Source: Acidobacteriaceae bacterium (lineage in GTDB: Bacteria; Acidobacteriota; Terriglobia; Terriglobales; Acidobacteriaceae). Taken from it: DNA of 5,498 bases. The DNA is taken from assembly GCA_030838305.1 (NCBI GenBank), contig JAUTWY010000527.1, forward strand, positions 1-5,498, read 5' to 3'. Position numbers and translations under genes: made by a program. This document shows positions 1 through 5,498 of the stretch, one piece after another. The notes under the pieces were generated by a model. The model saw only the letters and a program-made list of their open reading frames with translations, did not search any database and was not told where the DNA came from. Within the stretch, counting starts at the first letter, position 1. Each line of letters begins with the position of its first letter.

Positions 1-447
1 GTCACCGCTACCCTGTTGCCTAGCCGTGCATCGGGTCAAAGTTCCGCCGCGAAGAAAGACGGCGGAATCCGCAAGCTGAACAGCGAAGGCAAACCGGGCT
101 CAGAGAAAGACATCATCATGCCGGTGATTGTCCATAACGGGCTGATTTATGTCGCGGGGCAGGGCGCGCACGATACTCGCGATTCCAAGGAATGGACGAT
201 TGAATCTCACACCAGCATGGTCATGGATAAAGTAAAGAAGCACGTGGAAATTGGCGGTGGGTCAACCGACAGCATTCTTCAACTTAATGTCTTCCTGGTA
301 AAGATTGAACACTGGGACGGAATGCACAAAGTCTTCTCCACCTATTTCCCCCACGGCGGCCCCGCGCGCACAACCGTCGCGGTGGCTGGATTGCCGGGAG
401 ACTCGCTGGTGGAAATCAATTGCATCGCCGCAGTAACCCGCAAGTGA
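1..447 (+). CDS. RidA/YjgF-family enamine/imine deaminase, probably exported; 5' end cut by window
   Basis: RidA-family proteins are small trimeric enzymes that hydrolyse reactive enamine/imine intermediates made by PLP-dependent lyases to keto acids plus ammonia. The open frame runs off the left edge, leaving 148 residues. The first TTG is at 16, but the frame is open through base 1 and residues 1-18 (VTATLLPSRASGQSSAAK) look like the end of a signal peptide, with a plausible ASG/Q cleavage site, so the true start is probably upstream. The RidA core follows from about residue 22, with an HNGLIYVAGQG strand. The family's carboxylate-binding arginine is at R123 (GGPART), and the conserved glutamate near the C-terminus is E138 (VEINCIAAV), so the known active-site positions are kept. 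The gene lies 20 bases before a Tat-exported PLP enzyme, which suggests it processes that enzyme's product. Family assignment is firm; export is inferred from a partial leader. Confidence 0.88.
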   Translation, partial: VTATLLPSRASGQSSAAKKDGGIRKLNSEGKPGSEKDIIMPVIVHNGLIYVAGQGAHDTRDSKEWTIESHTSMVMDKVKKHVEIGGGSTDSILQLNVFLVKIEHWDGMHKVFSTYFPHGGPARTTVAVAGLPGDSLVEINCIAAVTRK

Positions 448-452
448 AACGC

Positions 453-459
453 AAAGGAG
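453..459 (+). promoter_or_regulatory. Ribosome binding site that decides the start of the PLP-lyase gene
   Basis: AAAGGAG lies 8 bases before the ATG at 468. The same frame opens earlier with a TTG at 420, but that codon lies inside the end of the RidA gene and lacks a comparable site. The protein from 468 starts directly with a well-formed Tat leader, so 468 is the better start. Confidence 0.8.
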
Positions 460-467
460 CCCACCTC

Positions 468-1730
468 ATGCGACTCAACTCGAAGTGGAATCGGCGCAGT
501 TTTCTCGGCAGCGTGGCAATCATCGCAGGCTCGATTTTGGCGCCACGCAAGTTGTTCTCTTGGAACCGGGGCGCCGCACGTGAACCCGCACCAGTAAGCG
601 GTTTTGGACGGACCGGCAATCCCTACGAGGAACTCGGGGTCACGACGGTGATCAACTGCGAGGGGACCATGACCATGCTGGGCGGTTCTCTTCCCCACCC
701 TGAACTGGAATCCGTGATGACGATGGCCGGACGCCATTTCGTAAGCATCCCGGAGCTGGAAGTGGCCGCAGGCAAACGTATCGCGGAAATGCTCAAGTTG
801 CCGGAGGGTTACACCACGCTGGTGACCTCGGGCGCTGCGGCTGCCATGCAATCCGGATTGGCGGGCATTCTGACTGGTGGAAAAGAGCCTTTGATCCAGC
901 AGTTGCCCGATCTTGCCGGCATGAAGTCAGAAGTGATCATTCAGAAGACGCATCGCAATCCGTTTGATCATCAACTTCGCTCCACTGGAATCAAGCTCAT
1001 CGAGATCGAAACCCGCGATCAACTGCGAGCCGCGGTGAATGAGCGCACAGCGATGATGCACTTTACCAACTTCGCCAACGCCGCCGGACAGATCAAAGTG
1101 GACGAGTGGCCCCGGCTGGCGAAGCAATACAACCTCCCCTGCATGAATGATGCCGCAGCCGATACGCCACCCGTTTCACACCTTTGGGACTACACCAACA
1201 TGGGCTTCGACTTGGTGACGTTCAGCGGCGGGAAAGCGATTCGCGGACCGCAGTGTGCTGGCCTGCTGATCGGACGCAAAGACATGGTGGCCAATGCTCT
1301 CCTTAATAACAGCCCCCACGAAGACACGCTAGGCCGGAGCCAGAAGGTGGGCAAGGAAGAAATTCTGGGAATGGTCAAGGCGCTCGAACTTTTTCTCGCG
1401 GAAGATCATGAAGCTCTGGCGAAAGAGTGGCAGGACCGCCTGGAAGGGATCTCGCGCGAACTCAATAGAGTTCCCGGAGTGAGCACGTCGTTCTTTGTTC
1501 CTGACATCGCCAATCACGTGCCGCATATGAGCATCACATGGAACGCGGATCGCATTTCACTGACGCCTGAGCAGGCGTCAAAGCTGTTGCGCAGTTCGAA
1601 GCCGTCCATCGTGATCGGGAGCGGCGAAGGGCGGCCGGGACTGGCCATGAACTCCTTCATGCTCCAACCCGGCGAAGACAAGATTGTCGCCGCGCAACTT
1701 TCACGACTGATGCGTGAACACGCGGTATAA
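468..1730 (+). CDS. Tat-exported PLP-dependent lyase, SelA / D-glucosaminate-6-P ammonia-lyase (DgaE)-like
   Basis: A 420-residue fold-type I PLP enzyme of the family often annotated as L-seryl-tRNA(Sec) selenium transferase-like, which includes DgaE, the D-glucosaminate-6-phosphate ammonia lyase. Residues 1-30 form a twin-arginine leader: N-region, RRSFLG at 9-14, then a hydrophobic stretch to about 25. No clear AxA cleavage site is seen, so the leader may be an uncleaved anchor. The catalytic domain starts near residue 50 (NPYEELGVTTVINCEG). The expected PLP contacts are a TSGAAAA turn at 120-126, an aspartate at D228 (NDAAAD) for the pyridine nitrogen, and the Schiff-base lysine K256 (FSGGKAIRGPQ). 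True selenocysteine synthase is unlikely, given the export signal and sugar-acid gene neighbours. The proposed role is alpha,beta-elimination of ammonia from a 2-amino-sugar acid such as D-glucosaminate, giving a 2-keto-3-deoxy acid. Tat export suits an enzyme that folds around its cofactor in the cytoplasm. Family is sure; substrate is inferred from context. Confidence 0.85.
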   Translation: MRLNSKWNRRSFLGSVAIIAGSILAPRKLFSWNRGAAREPAPVSGFGRTGNPYEELGVTTVINCEGTMTMLGGSLPHPELESVMTMAGRHFVSIPELEVAAGKRIAEMLKLPEGYTTLVTSGAAAAMQSGLAGILTGGKEPLIQQLPDLAGMKSEVIIQKTHRNPFDHQLRSTGIKLIEIETRDQLRAAVNERTAMMHFTNFANAAGQIKVDEWPRLAKQYNLPCMNDAAADTPPVSHLWDYTNMGFDLVTFSGGKAIRGPQCAGLLIGRKDMVANALLNNSPHEDTLGRSQKVGKEEILGMVKALELFLAEDHEALAKEWQDRLEGISRELNRVPGVSTSFFVPDIANHVPHMSITWNADRISLTPEQASKLLRSSKPSIVIGSGEGRPGLAMNSFMLQPGEDKIVAAQLSRLMREHAV

Positions 1731-1732
1731 CC

Positions 1733-1737
1733 GAGGA
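1733..1737 (+). promoter_or_regulatory. Ribosome binding site of the MFS transporter gene
   Basis: GAGGA lies 10 bases before the ATG at 1748, inside the 17-base gap after the lyase stop codon. It supports 1748 as the start and indicates translation from the same transcript. Confidence 0.6.
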
Positions 1738-1747
1738 ACACTCTGCG

Positions 1748-3121
1748 ATGATTGGTGCAAGAACGAGTCACGTGCGCTGGTTTCTGGTGTTCTGGCTGTT
1801 CGTCCTCAGTGCTGTGTCGTATCTCGACCGCGTAAACATCTCCATTGCCGGCGGATTCATCGCCGAGGCCTATCATCTCAGCGACGTGCAACTGGGCAGA
1901 GTATTTAGCGCCCTGCTGGTCGGATACGCACTCTTCCAAACTACCGGTGGCAGGCTCGCTGACCGCTTTGGGCCGCGCCGGGTGCTGGCCGTGGGCGTCA
2001 CGTGGTGGGGAATCTTCACCGCGCTCACTGCCATGGTCCCGGCGGACATAGCAGGTGCGCTCTTTATTTTCGTGGCGGTCCGCTTTCTTCTCGGTGCCGG
2101 CGAAGCGGTCATCTACCCTTCCGCCAATCAATTTATTGCGCGCTGGATTCCGACCACGGAGCGCGGTATCGCGAATGGATGGATTTTCGCCGGCGTGGGT
2201 GCGGGCGCCGGCCTTACGCCCTTGCTCGTGACTTACATCATGGTCCACCACGGCTGGCGGTTCTCGTTCTGGGTCTGTTCCGTAATCGGATTTGCAGCTG
2301 GAGCGGTATGGTTTGTTACGGCCCGTGACTCACCGGCCGAGCATGCTGGCGTTTCAGCCTCGGAGTTGATGCTGATTCGCTCCGGCCGGATGCACGCTGA
2401 ATCTCAGAATGCTCCGAAAACGCTCGTGCCCTGGGGACGCGTCGTGCGGAGTAAAGAGGTCTGGGCGGTAACACTGAGCTACTTCTGCTACGGCTACGTG
2501 GCCTGGATTTTCTTTAGCTGGTTCTATCGCTACCTCGCCAAAGTGCGCGGCCTGGACTTGAAGGCCAGCGCGTTCTACACCATGTTGCCGTTCCTGGCCA
2601 TGCTGGTGTGCTGCCTTTTAGGAGGACTGATTAACGACCGCCTCACCATGTGGCGCGGACCGCGCGTTGGACGCTGTGCTCTGGCGGCATTCGCGATCGC
2701 CATTGCCGGAATGTTTATTGCCTTCGGCTCTCAGGTTCAAAGCGCGCGACTGGCCAGCGTGGTGCTCGCCGGTGGTGCGGGTGCACTGTATTTGTCTCAA
2801 AGTTCTTTCTGGTCGGTGACGGCCGACATTGCCGGTGCGTCTTCCGGTTCGGTATCGGGCTTTATGAATACTGGGAACCAGATTGGGGCAGCGCTCACTG
2901 CCTCCCTCACCCCCTGGATCGCAGCACGATTCGGCTGGACAACTTCATTTCTAGTGGCAGCGGCATTGTGCCTGGTGGGCGCGCTCTGCTGGCTGCTCGT
3001 GGATCCATCGCGACAACTCGCGGGTTCGAAAGCAGATTCTTCTCCAGAGCAGTTTCAGAATTCCAGCCAGATGTCTGATCAGGATGCCACCAGATCGTCC
3101 ATTGCTCGCGCGAGTTCGTGA
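1748..3121 (+). CDS. MFS transporter, ACS-like (sugar-acid / organic-anion symporter)
   Basis: A 457-residue inner-membrane transporter of the major facilitator superfamily. The N-terminus (WFLVFWLFVLSAVSYLDRVN, residues 11-30) with its YLDR element and the loop 2-3 motif GGRLADRFGPRRV (67-79) match the anion:cation symporter style seen in hexuronate, glucarate and galactonate carriers. A second-half copy of the loop motif is GGLINDRL (292-299). Hydrophobic segments recur at about 11-30, 50-68, 78-97, 102-122, 142-165, 171-191, 237-260, 276-295, 309-328, 335-352, 370-390 and 397-418, consistent with 12 helices and a central loop at 192-236. The last 38 residues are a hydrophilic, Ser/Gln-rich tail, probably cytoplasmic. 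It lies between a periplasmic-type lyase and a cytoplasmic keto-sugar kinase, so the likely cargo is the 2-keto-3-deoxy acid made outside. Import of the intact amino-sugar acid is the alternative if the lyase is not exported. Family is sure; substrate is inferred. Confidence 0.88.
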   Translation: MIGARTSHVRWFLVFWLFVLSAVSYLDRVNISIAGGFIAEAYHLSDVQLGRVFSALLVGYALFQTTGGRLADRFGPRRVLAVGVTWWGIFTALTAMVPADIAGALFIFVAVRFLLGAGEAVIYPSANQFIARWIPTTERGIANGWIFAGVGAGAGLTPLLVTYIMVHHGWRFSFWVCSVIGFAAGAVWFVTARDSPAEHAGVSASELMLIRSGRMHAESQNAPKTLVPWGRVVRSKEVWAVTLSYFCYGYVAWIFFSWFYRYLAKVRGLDLKASAFYTMLPFLAMLVCCLLGGLINDRLTMWRGPRVGRCALAAFAIAIAGMFIAFGSQVQSARLASVVLAGGAGALYLSQSSFWSVTADIAGASSGSVSGFMNTGNQIGAALTASLTPWIAARFGWTTSFLVAAALCLVGALCWLLVDPSRQLAGSKADSSPEQFQNSSQMSDQDATRSSIARASS

Positions 3122-3129
3122 AATAGATC

Positions 3130-4230
3130 ATGCCGAAATTGAACATCAAATCGAAGAGCGGCTGCATGTGGGACCTGGTCAGCCTGGGAGAAGTCATGCT
3201 GCGGCTCGACCCGGGTGACGAGCGCATCTCCACCACGCGTCACTTTCGCGCCTGGGAGGGCGGCGGCGAATACAACGTCGCTCGCGGCCTCCGGCGCTGC
3301 TTTGGGTTAGACGCCGCTGTGGTCACTGCTCTCGCGGACAATCCGATCGGGCATCTGGTCGAGGACCTGATGCTGCAGGGAGGCATAAGCCAGAAATATG
3401 TGCGCTGGGTCCCCTTTGACGGCGTGGGCCGGAGCGCTCGCAACGGGTTGAATTTTACAGAAAGGGGTTTTGGCCTGCGCGCTCCACTGGGATGTTCGGA
3501 CCGCGGCCATACCGCTGTCTCGCAACTGAAGCTCGGCGAAATCAACTGGGACCAGATCTTCCGCCAAGACGGGACGCGCTGGTTTCACACGGGCGGAATC
3601 TTTTGTGCGCTCTCCGAGACCGCGCCCCTCGTCGCCCAGGAAGCGATGGAAGCAGCCAAGCGGGCCGGCGTCGTGGTTTCCTACGACTTGAACTACCGTG
3701 CGTCTCTTTGGAAGTCGTTGGGAGGAAAATCCAAAGCTCAGGAAACGAACCGGCATCTCGCGCCGTTCGTGGACGTGATGTTTGGGAATGAAGAGGATTT
3801 CACCGCAGCTCTCGGCTTTGCAGTGAAGGATCTCGACGAACACCATACCCGGCTCGATCCGGACAATTTCAAGAGAATGATTGAAACCGTGGTGCAGCAC
3901 TTCCCAAAGCTCTCCGTCGTCGCCACGACTTTACGCCACGCTAAGACCGCGACGCGGAACGACTGGGGGGCAATGTGCTACTACGATGGCGATTTTTGCC
4001 AGGCGCGCATCCGTGAGAATCTCGAGATCTACGATCGCGTCGGCGGAGGCGACTCCTTCGCTTCCGGCTTGATTTATGGATTTCTATCGGGAAAAGAGCC
4101 CCAGTGGGCGGTCGACTGTGGCGCCGCGCATGGCGCGCTGGCCATGACAACACCCGGCGATACGACCATGGCCAGTCTCGACGAAGTGTTGCAGATGATG
4201 AAGGGACAAACGGCGCGCATTCAGCGGTAA
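3130..4230 (+). CDS. kdgK: PfkB-family sugar kinase, probable 2-keto-3-deoxygluconate kinase
   Basis: A 366-residue ribokinase/PfkB-fold kinase expected to phosphorylate 2-keto-3-deoxygluconate to KDPG with ATP in the cytoplasm. The N-terminal sugar-binding part has LVSLGEVMLRLDPG (16-29), typical of KDG kinases, and WEGGGEYNVARGL (42-54), the counterpart of the PfkB GG-N motif. The C-terminal ATP-site signature is DRVGGGDSFASG, with the likely catalytic base D308; it has GGGD rather than the commoner GAGD. NYR (about 188-190) and GNEEDF (about 219-224) are also family-like. The start is not certain: ATG 3130 has no good ribosome site but sits 8 bases after the transporter stop, which suggests translational coupling. 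An in-frame ATG at 3166 would trim 12 residues and still keep the whole fold. KDG is inferred from the aldolase next door; a 2-keto-3-deoxygalactonate kinase is possible. Confidence 0.85.
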   Translation: MPKLNIKSKSGCMWDLVSLGEVMLRLDPGDERISTTRHFRAWEGGGEYNVARGLRRCFGLDAAVVTALADNPIGHLVEDLMLQGGISQKYVRWVPFDGVGRSARNGLNFTERGFGLRAPLGCSDRGHTAVSQLKLGEINWDQIFRQDGTRWFHTGGIFCALSETAPLVAQEAMEAAKRAGVVVSYDLNYRASLWKSLGGKSKAQETNRHLAPFVDVMFGNEEDFTAALGFAVKDLDEHHTRLDPDNFKRMIETVVQHFPKLSVVATTLRHAKTATRNDWGAMCYYDGDFCQARIRENLEIYDRVGGGDSFASGLIYGFLSGKEPQWAVDCGAAHGALAMTTPGDTTMASLDEVLQMMKGQTARIQR

Positions 4231-4243
4231 ATAAGAATTTCGC

Positions 4244-4253
4244 TTGCCGGCAA
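4244..4253 (+). repeat. 10-base perfect palindrome in the kinase-aldolase gap
   Basis: TTGCCGGCAA reads the same on both strands and lies in the only gap of the operon longer than 20 bases (51 bases). It could be a protein binding site, but one half-site pair of this length can arise by chance in GC-rich DNA. It has no loop and no T-run, so it is not a terminator. Confidence 0.3.
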
Positions 4254-4281
4254 AGCAGCGAGCTATGCAAGAGACAACCAC

Positions 4282-4959
4282 ATGACCATCGAGGACGTGA
4301 TTCGCCGGATCGGCGAGATTGGCATCGTGCCCGTAGTGCGCGCCGCAACCGTGGAAGATGCGACCCGGGCGGTCGAAGCCATCTGTGCCGGCGGAATTCC
4401 AATTCTCGAAATAACCATGACGGTTCCCAACGCAGTTGCGGTCATCCGCCATGTGATTCGCGAGCACGGAAACACCGTGCTGGTTGGGGCCGGTACGGTC
4501 ACTACCCGCGAACTAGCCGAGCAATCCATCCGCGCCGGCGCCGAATTTCTCGTGAGTCCGGGACTGTCGACCCACGTGCTTGCGGTAGCCCAGGCCTGCG
4601 GCAAGCTGGCAATTCCCGGAGCCCTGACTCCCACCGAACTCATGCATGCCCAGGACAATGGCGCAAAGCTGATCAAAATTTTCCCTTGTGGCAACGTTGG
4701 TGGTCCAAAGTATTTGCAGTCCTTGAGAGGTCCCTTTCCCCACGCCGCGCTGATCCCCACTGGCGGAGTTGGCATCTCCAACGCTGCCAGCTATATTGCC
4801 GCTGGAGCATTCGCTCTGGGGATTGGTGGGGACTTGATAAACGCCGCCGCTTTGCGCGATGGGAATCTGGCAAAAATCACGCAGGCAGCTCGCGAACTAG
4901 TGCAGGCGGTTCGTTCAGCACGCGAGGTTTCCCTGGAAAAAGCCAGCTCACTGCATTAG
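4282..4959 (+). CDS. eda: KDPG / 4-hydroxy-2-oxoglutarate aldolase (class I)
   Basis: A 225-residue cytoplasmic (beta/alpha)8 aldolase, the normal family length, which splits 2-keto-3-deoxy-6-phosphogluconate into pyruvate and glyceraldehyde-3-phosphate. Visible landmarks are IVPVVR ending at R20, the catalytic glutamate E43 (ILEIT), VGAGTV (68-73), FLVSPG (89-94), the Schiff-base lysine K132 (LIKIFPCG), GGPKYLQSLRGPFP (140-153) and the phosphate-binding PTGGV (159-163). After E43 the sequence reads ITMTVP rather than the VTLRT of E. coli Eda, so the arginine there is replaced by threonine (T47). The ITxTVP form is known from other bacterial KDPG aldolases. ATG 4282 is preceded at 7 bases by a weak AAGAGA site. 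This is the final step of the pathway and the last gene of the operon. A 2-keto-3-deoxy-6-phosphogalactonate substrate cannot be excluded. Confidence 0.92.
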   Translation: MTIEDVIRRIGEIGIVPVVRAATVEDATRAVEAICAGGIPILEITMTVPNAVAVIRHVIREHGNTVLVGAGTVTTRELAEQSIRAGAEFLVSPGLSTHVLAVAQACGKLAIPGALTPTELMHAQDNGAKLIKIFPCGNVGGPKYLQSLRGPFPHAALIPTGGVGISNAASYIAAGAFALGIGGDLINAAALRDGNLAKITQAARELVQAVRSAREVSLEKASSLH

Positions 4960-5168
4960 AGGTCGCAACCACACGCGGTTCCCGAGTCGCGGTCAGCGCG
5001 GAAGTCATGCCGGGCGCCCTTCCCGGTGGTTTGATCCGTGAACAGCACAGCGGCAGATTCCACGCCGCCCACCAGTCGCGACTGGTAGAACACCATTTCT
5101 TCCACGTTGGCGACGACTCGCGAGTCAATCGTGATAAGGGCCTTGGTCGTTACCCATCCGCAGTCCAA
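4956..5168 (-). CDS. Small unrecognised protein, downstream of the transglutaminase-like gene
   Basis: A 70-residue frame (TTG at 5168 to TAA at 4956) that I cannot assign to a family. Codons are strongly G/C-ending and the protein is balanced and soluble-looking. A conserved-looking core covers residues 11-55, including LITIDSRVVANVEEMVFYQS and ESAAVLFTDQTTGKGARHDF. The C-terminus contains a CGC pair (ACGCDL) that could bind metal or form a disulfide. There is no signal peptide or membrane segment. The start is doubtful: a stop codon lies just upstream, TTG 5168 has no good ribosome site, and an ATG at 5157-5155 is one base out of frame. Removing one G from ATGGGTAACG would give a clean start, MVTTKALITIDSR. 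It follows the transglutaminase-like gene on the same strand and ends overlapping the aldolase stop by 4 bases. It is probably a real gene, but its function is unknown. Confidence 0.55.
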   Translation of the reverse strand: MDCGWVTTKALITIDSRVVANVEEMVFYQSRLVGGVESAAVLFTDQTTGKGARHDFRADRDSGTACGCDL

Positions 5169-5498
5169 CAGGCCTGTTCAAACTGGTCGTCTCAGTCCGT
5201 TTTTTTACTTCCTCAAAGCTGAAGTGCTTGTCGAGCTTCTCGTACGGCTTACCATCGACCTCGACATACGGGTATACGAAGTAATTTAGCGCGGGACCAT
5301 CCTGCTTAGGAGACAGTTTGACGTCGCGGCCCGTGGATACCTGCACCCGATTGGCATCAATGTTCCCGAAGAAATATTCTTGCTTCTCCTTCGCTTTCCA
5401 CGCCTCTGAAATGTCAACGGGGATCCAGCCGGTCTTGGTCGCATAGAACTCAGCCCAGCAGTGATACCCGGCGATATCTCCTTTGTCCTTGTTTTCGG
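5125..5498 (-). CDS. Transglutaminase-like superfamily protein, C-terminal part; 5' end outside window
   Basis: The minus frame is open from the right edge and gives 123 residues. It has the second half of a transglutaminase-like active site: histidine H12 in GYHCWAEFY and aspartate D28 in GWIPVDISEAWK, two members of the Cys-His-Asp triad (codons at 5463-5461 and 5415-5413). The cysteine would lie beyond the window. A C-terminal region follows: EYFFGNIDANRV, VSTGRDVKLSPKQDG, NYFVYPYVEVDGKPY and KHFSFEEV. Such bacterial proteins are papain-like hydrolases or proteases more often than cross-linking enzymes. The last 26 residues (from KKRTETTS) look unlike the rest. They begin at an A7 run (5200-5206 on the plus strand as T7), and one extra A would end the protein as VKKTD with a TGA at 5194-5192. 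As read, the stop at 5125 lies inside the next small gene. The family is well supported; the exact 3' end is not. Confidence 0.8.
   Translation of the reverse strand, partial: ENKDKGDIAGYHCWAEFYATKTGWIPVDISEAWKAKEKQEYFFGNIDANRVQVSTGRDVKLSPKQDGPALNYFVYPYVEVDGKPYEKLDKHFSFEEVKKRTETTSLNRPVGLRMGNDQGPYHD

Noticed and set aside
420..467. Upstream TTG start for the PLP lyase adding 16 residues
   Set aside because: It overlaps the RidA gene and would bury the Tat leader behind a basic extension. ATG 468 has a strong ribosome site.
468..1730. True selenocysteine synthase (SelA)
   Set aside because: The protein carries an export leader and has DgaE-like features and sugar-acid neighbours. No selB or selC-like sequence is nearby.
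1514..2251. Long minus-strand frame of 245 codons antisense to the lyase end and transporter start
   Set aside because: It is antisense to two well-recognised genes, its product is low-complexity and charged with no family features, and GC-rich third positions commonly open such frames.
3307..3900. Minus-strand 197-codon frame inside the kinase gene
   Set aside because: It is the shadow of a clear PfkB kinase and has no recognisable domain, no ribosome site and an atypical composition.
4265..4285. Six-codon ORF (MQETTT) ending in an ATGA overlap with the aldolase start, a possible leader peptide
   Set aside because: It is too short, with no clear ribosome site or attenuator structure. It is probably chance, though translational coupling cannot be excluded.
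4104..5222. Plus-strand 372-codon frame covering the kinase end and the whole aldolase
   Set aside because: Its product is very rich in Arg and Ser, as expected of an out-of-frame reading of GC-rich coding DNA. The aldolase frame beneath it is unmistakable.

Overview
The window holds a five-gene plus-strand catabolic cluster (1-4959), met tail to tail by a minus-strand gene pair (4956-5498). Base composition is moderately GC-rich, with G/C-biased third positions. Tat-exported SelA-like PLP enzymes, a KdgK-like kinase of the GGGEYN/GGGDSF type and a transglutaminase-like protein together suggest a Gram-negative soil-type bacterium, most likely an Acidobacteriota member. That assignment is an inference from style and content; no rRNA or marker gene is present.

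Plus strand, in order: (1) the C-terminal part of a RidA/YjgF-family imine/enamine deaminase, preceded by what looks like the end of a signal peptide (1-447, cut by the left edge); (2) a Tat-signal-bearing PLP enzyme of the SelA / D-glucosaminate-6-phosphate ammonia-lyase (DgaE)-like family (468-1730); (3) a 12-TM-type MFS transporter resembling the ACS (sugar-acid) family (1748-3121); (4) a PfkB-family sugar kinase, probably 2-keto-3-deoxygluconate (KDG) kinase (3130-4230); (5) a KDPG aldolase (4282-4959). Gaps are 20, 17, 8 and 51 bases, so this reads as one operon whose promoter lies left of the window. No regulator is visible.

The genes fit one pathway. An exported PLP enzyme would remove ammonia from a 2-amino-sugar acid such as D-glucosaminate by alpha,beta-elimination. 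The exported RidA would hydrolyse the enamine/imine intermediate to the 2-keto-3-deoxy acid. The MFS protein would import that acid, the kinase would phosphorylate it to KDPG, and the aldolase would split it into pyruvate and glyceraldehyde-3-phosphate. Differences from the known PTS/DgaE route are deamination outside the cytoplasm, before phosphorylation, and a dedicated RidA partner. Substrate and compartment are inferred.

Minus strand, entering from the right: the C-terminal part of a transglutaminase-like protein (5125-5498), then a small unrecognised ORF (4956-5168) whose stop overlaps the aldolase stop. The junction between these two has an A7 run and a near-miss ATG, so a frameshift (sequence error, mutation or programmed slippage) is possible there. 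No mobile elements, CRISPR arrays, tRNA or rRNA were seen.
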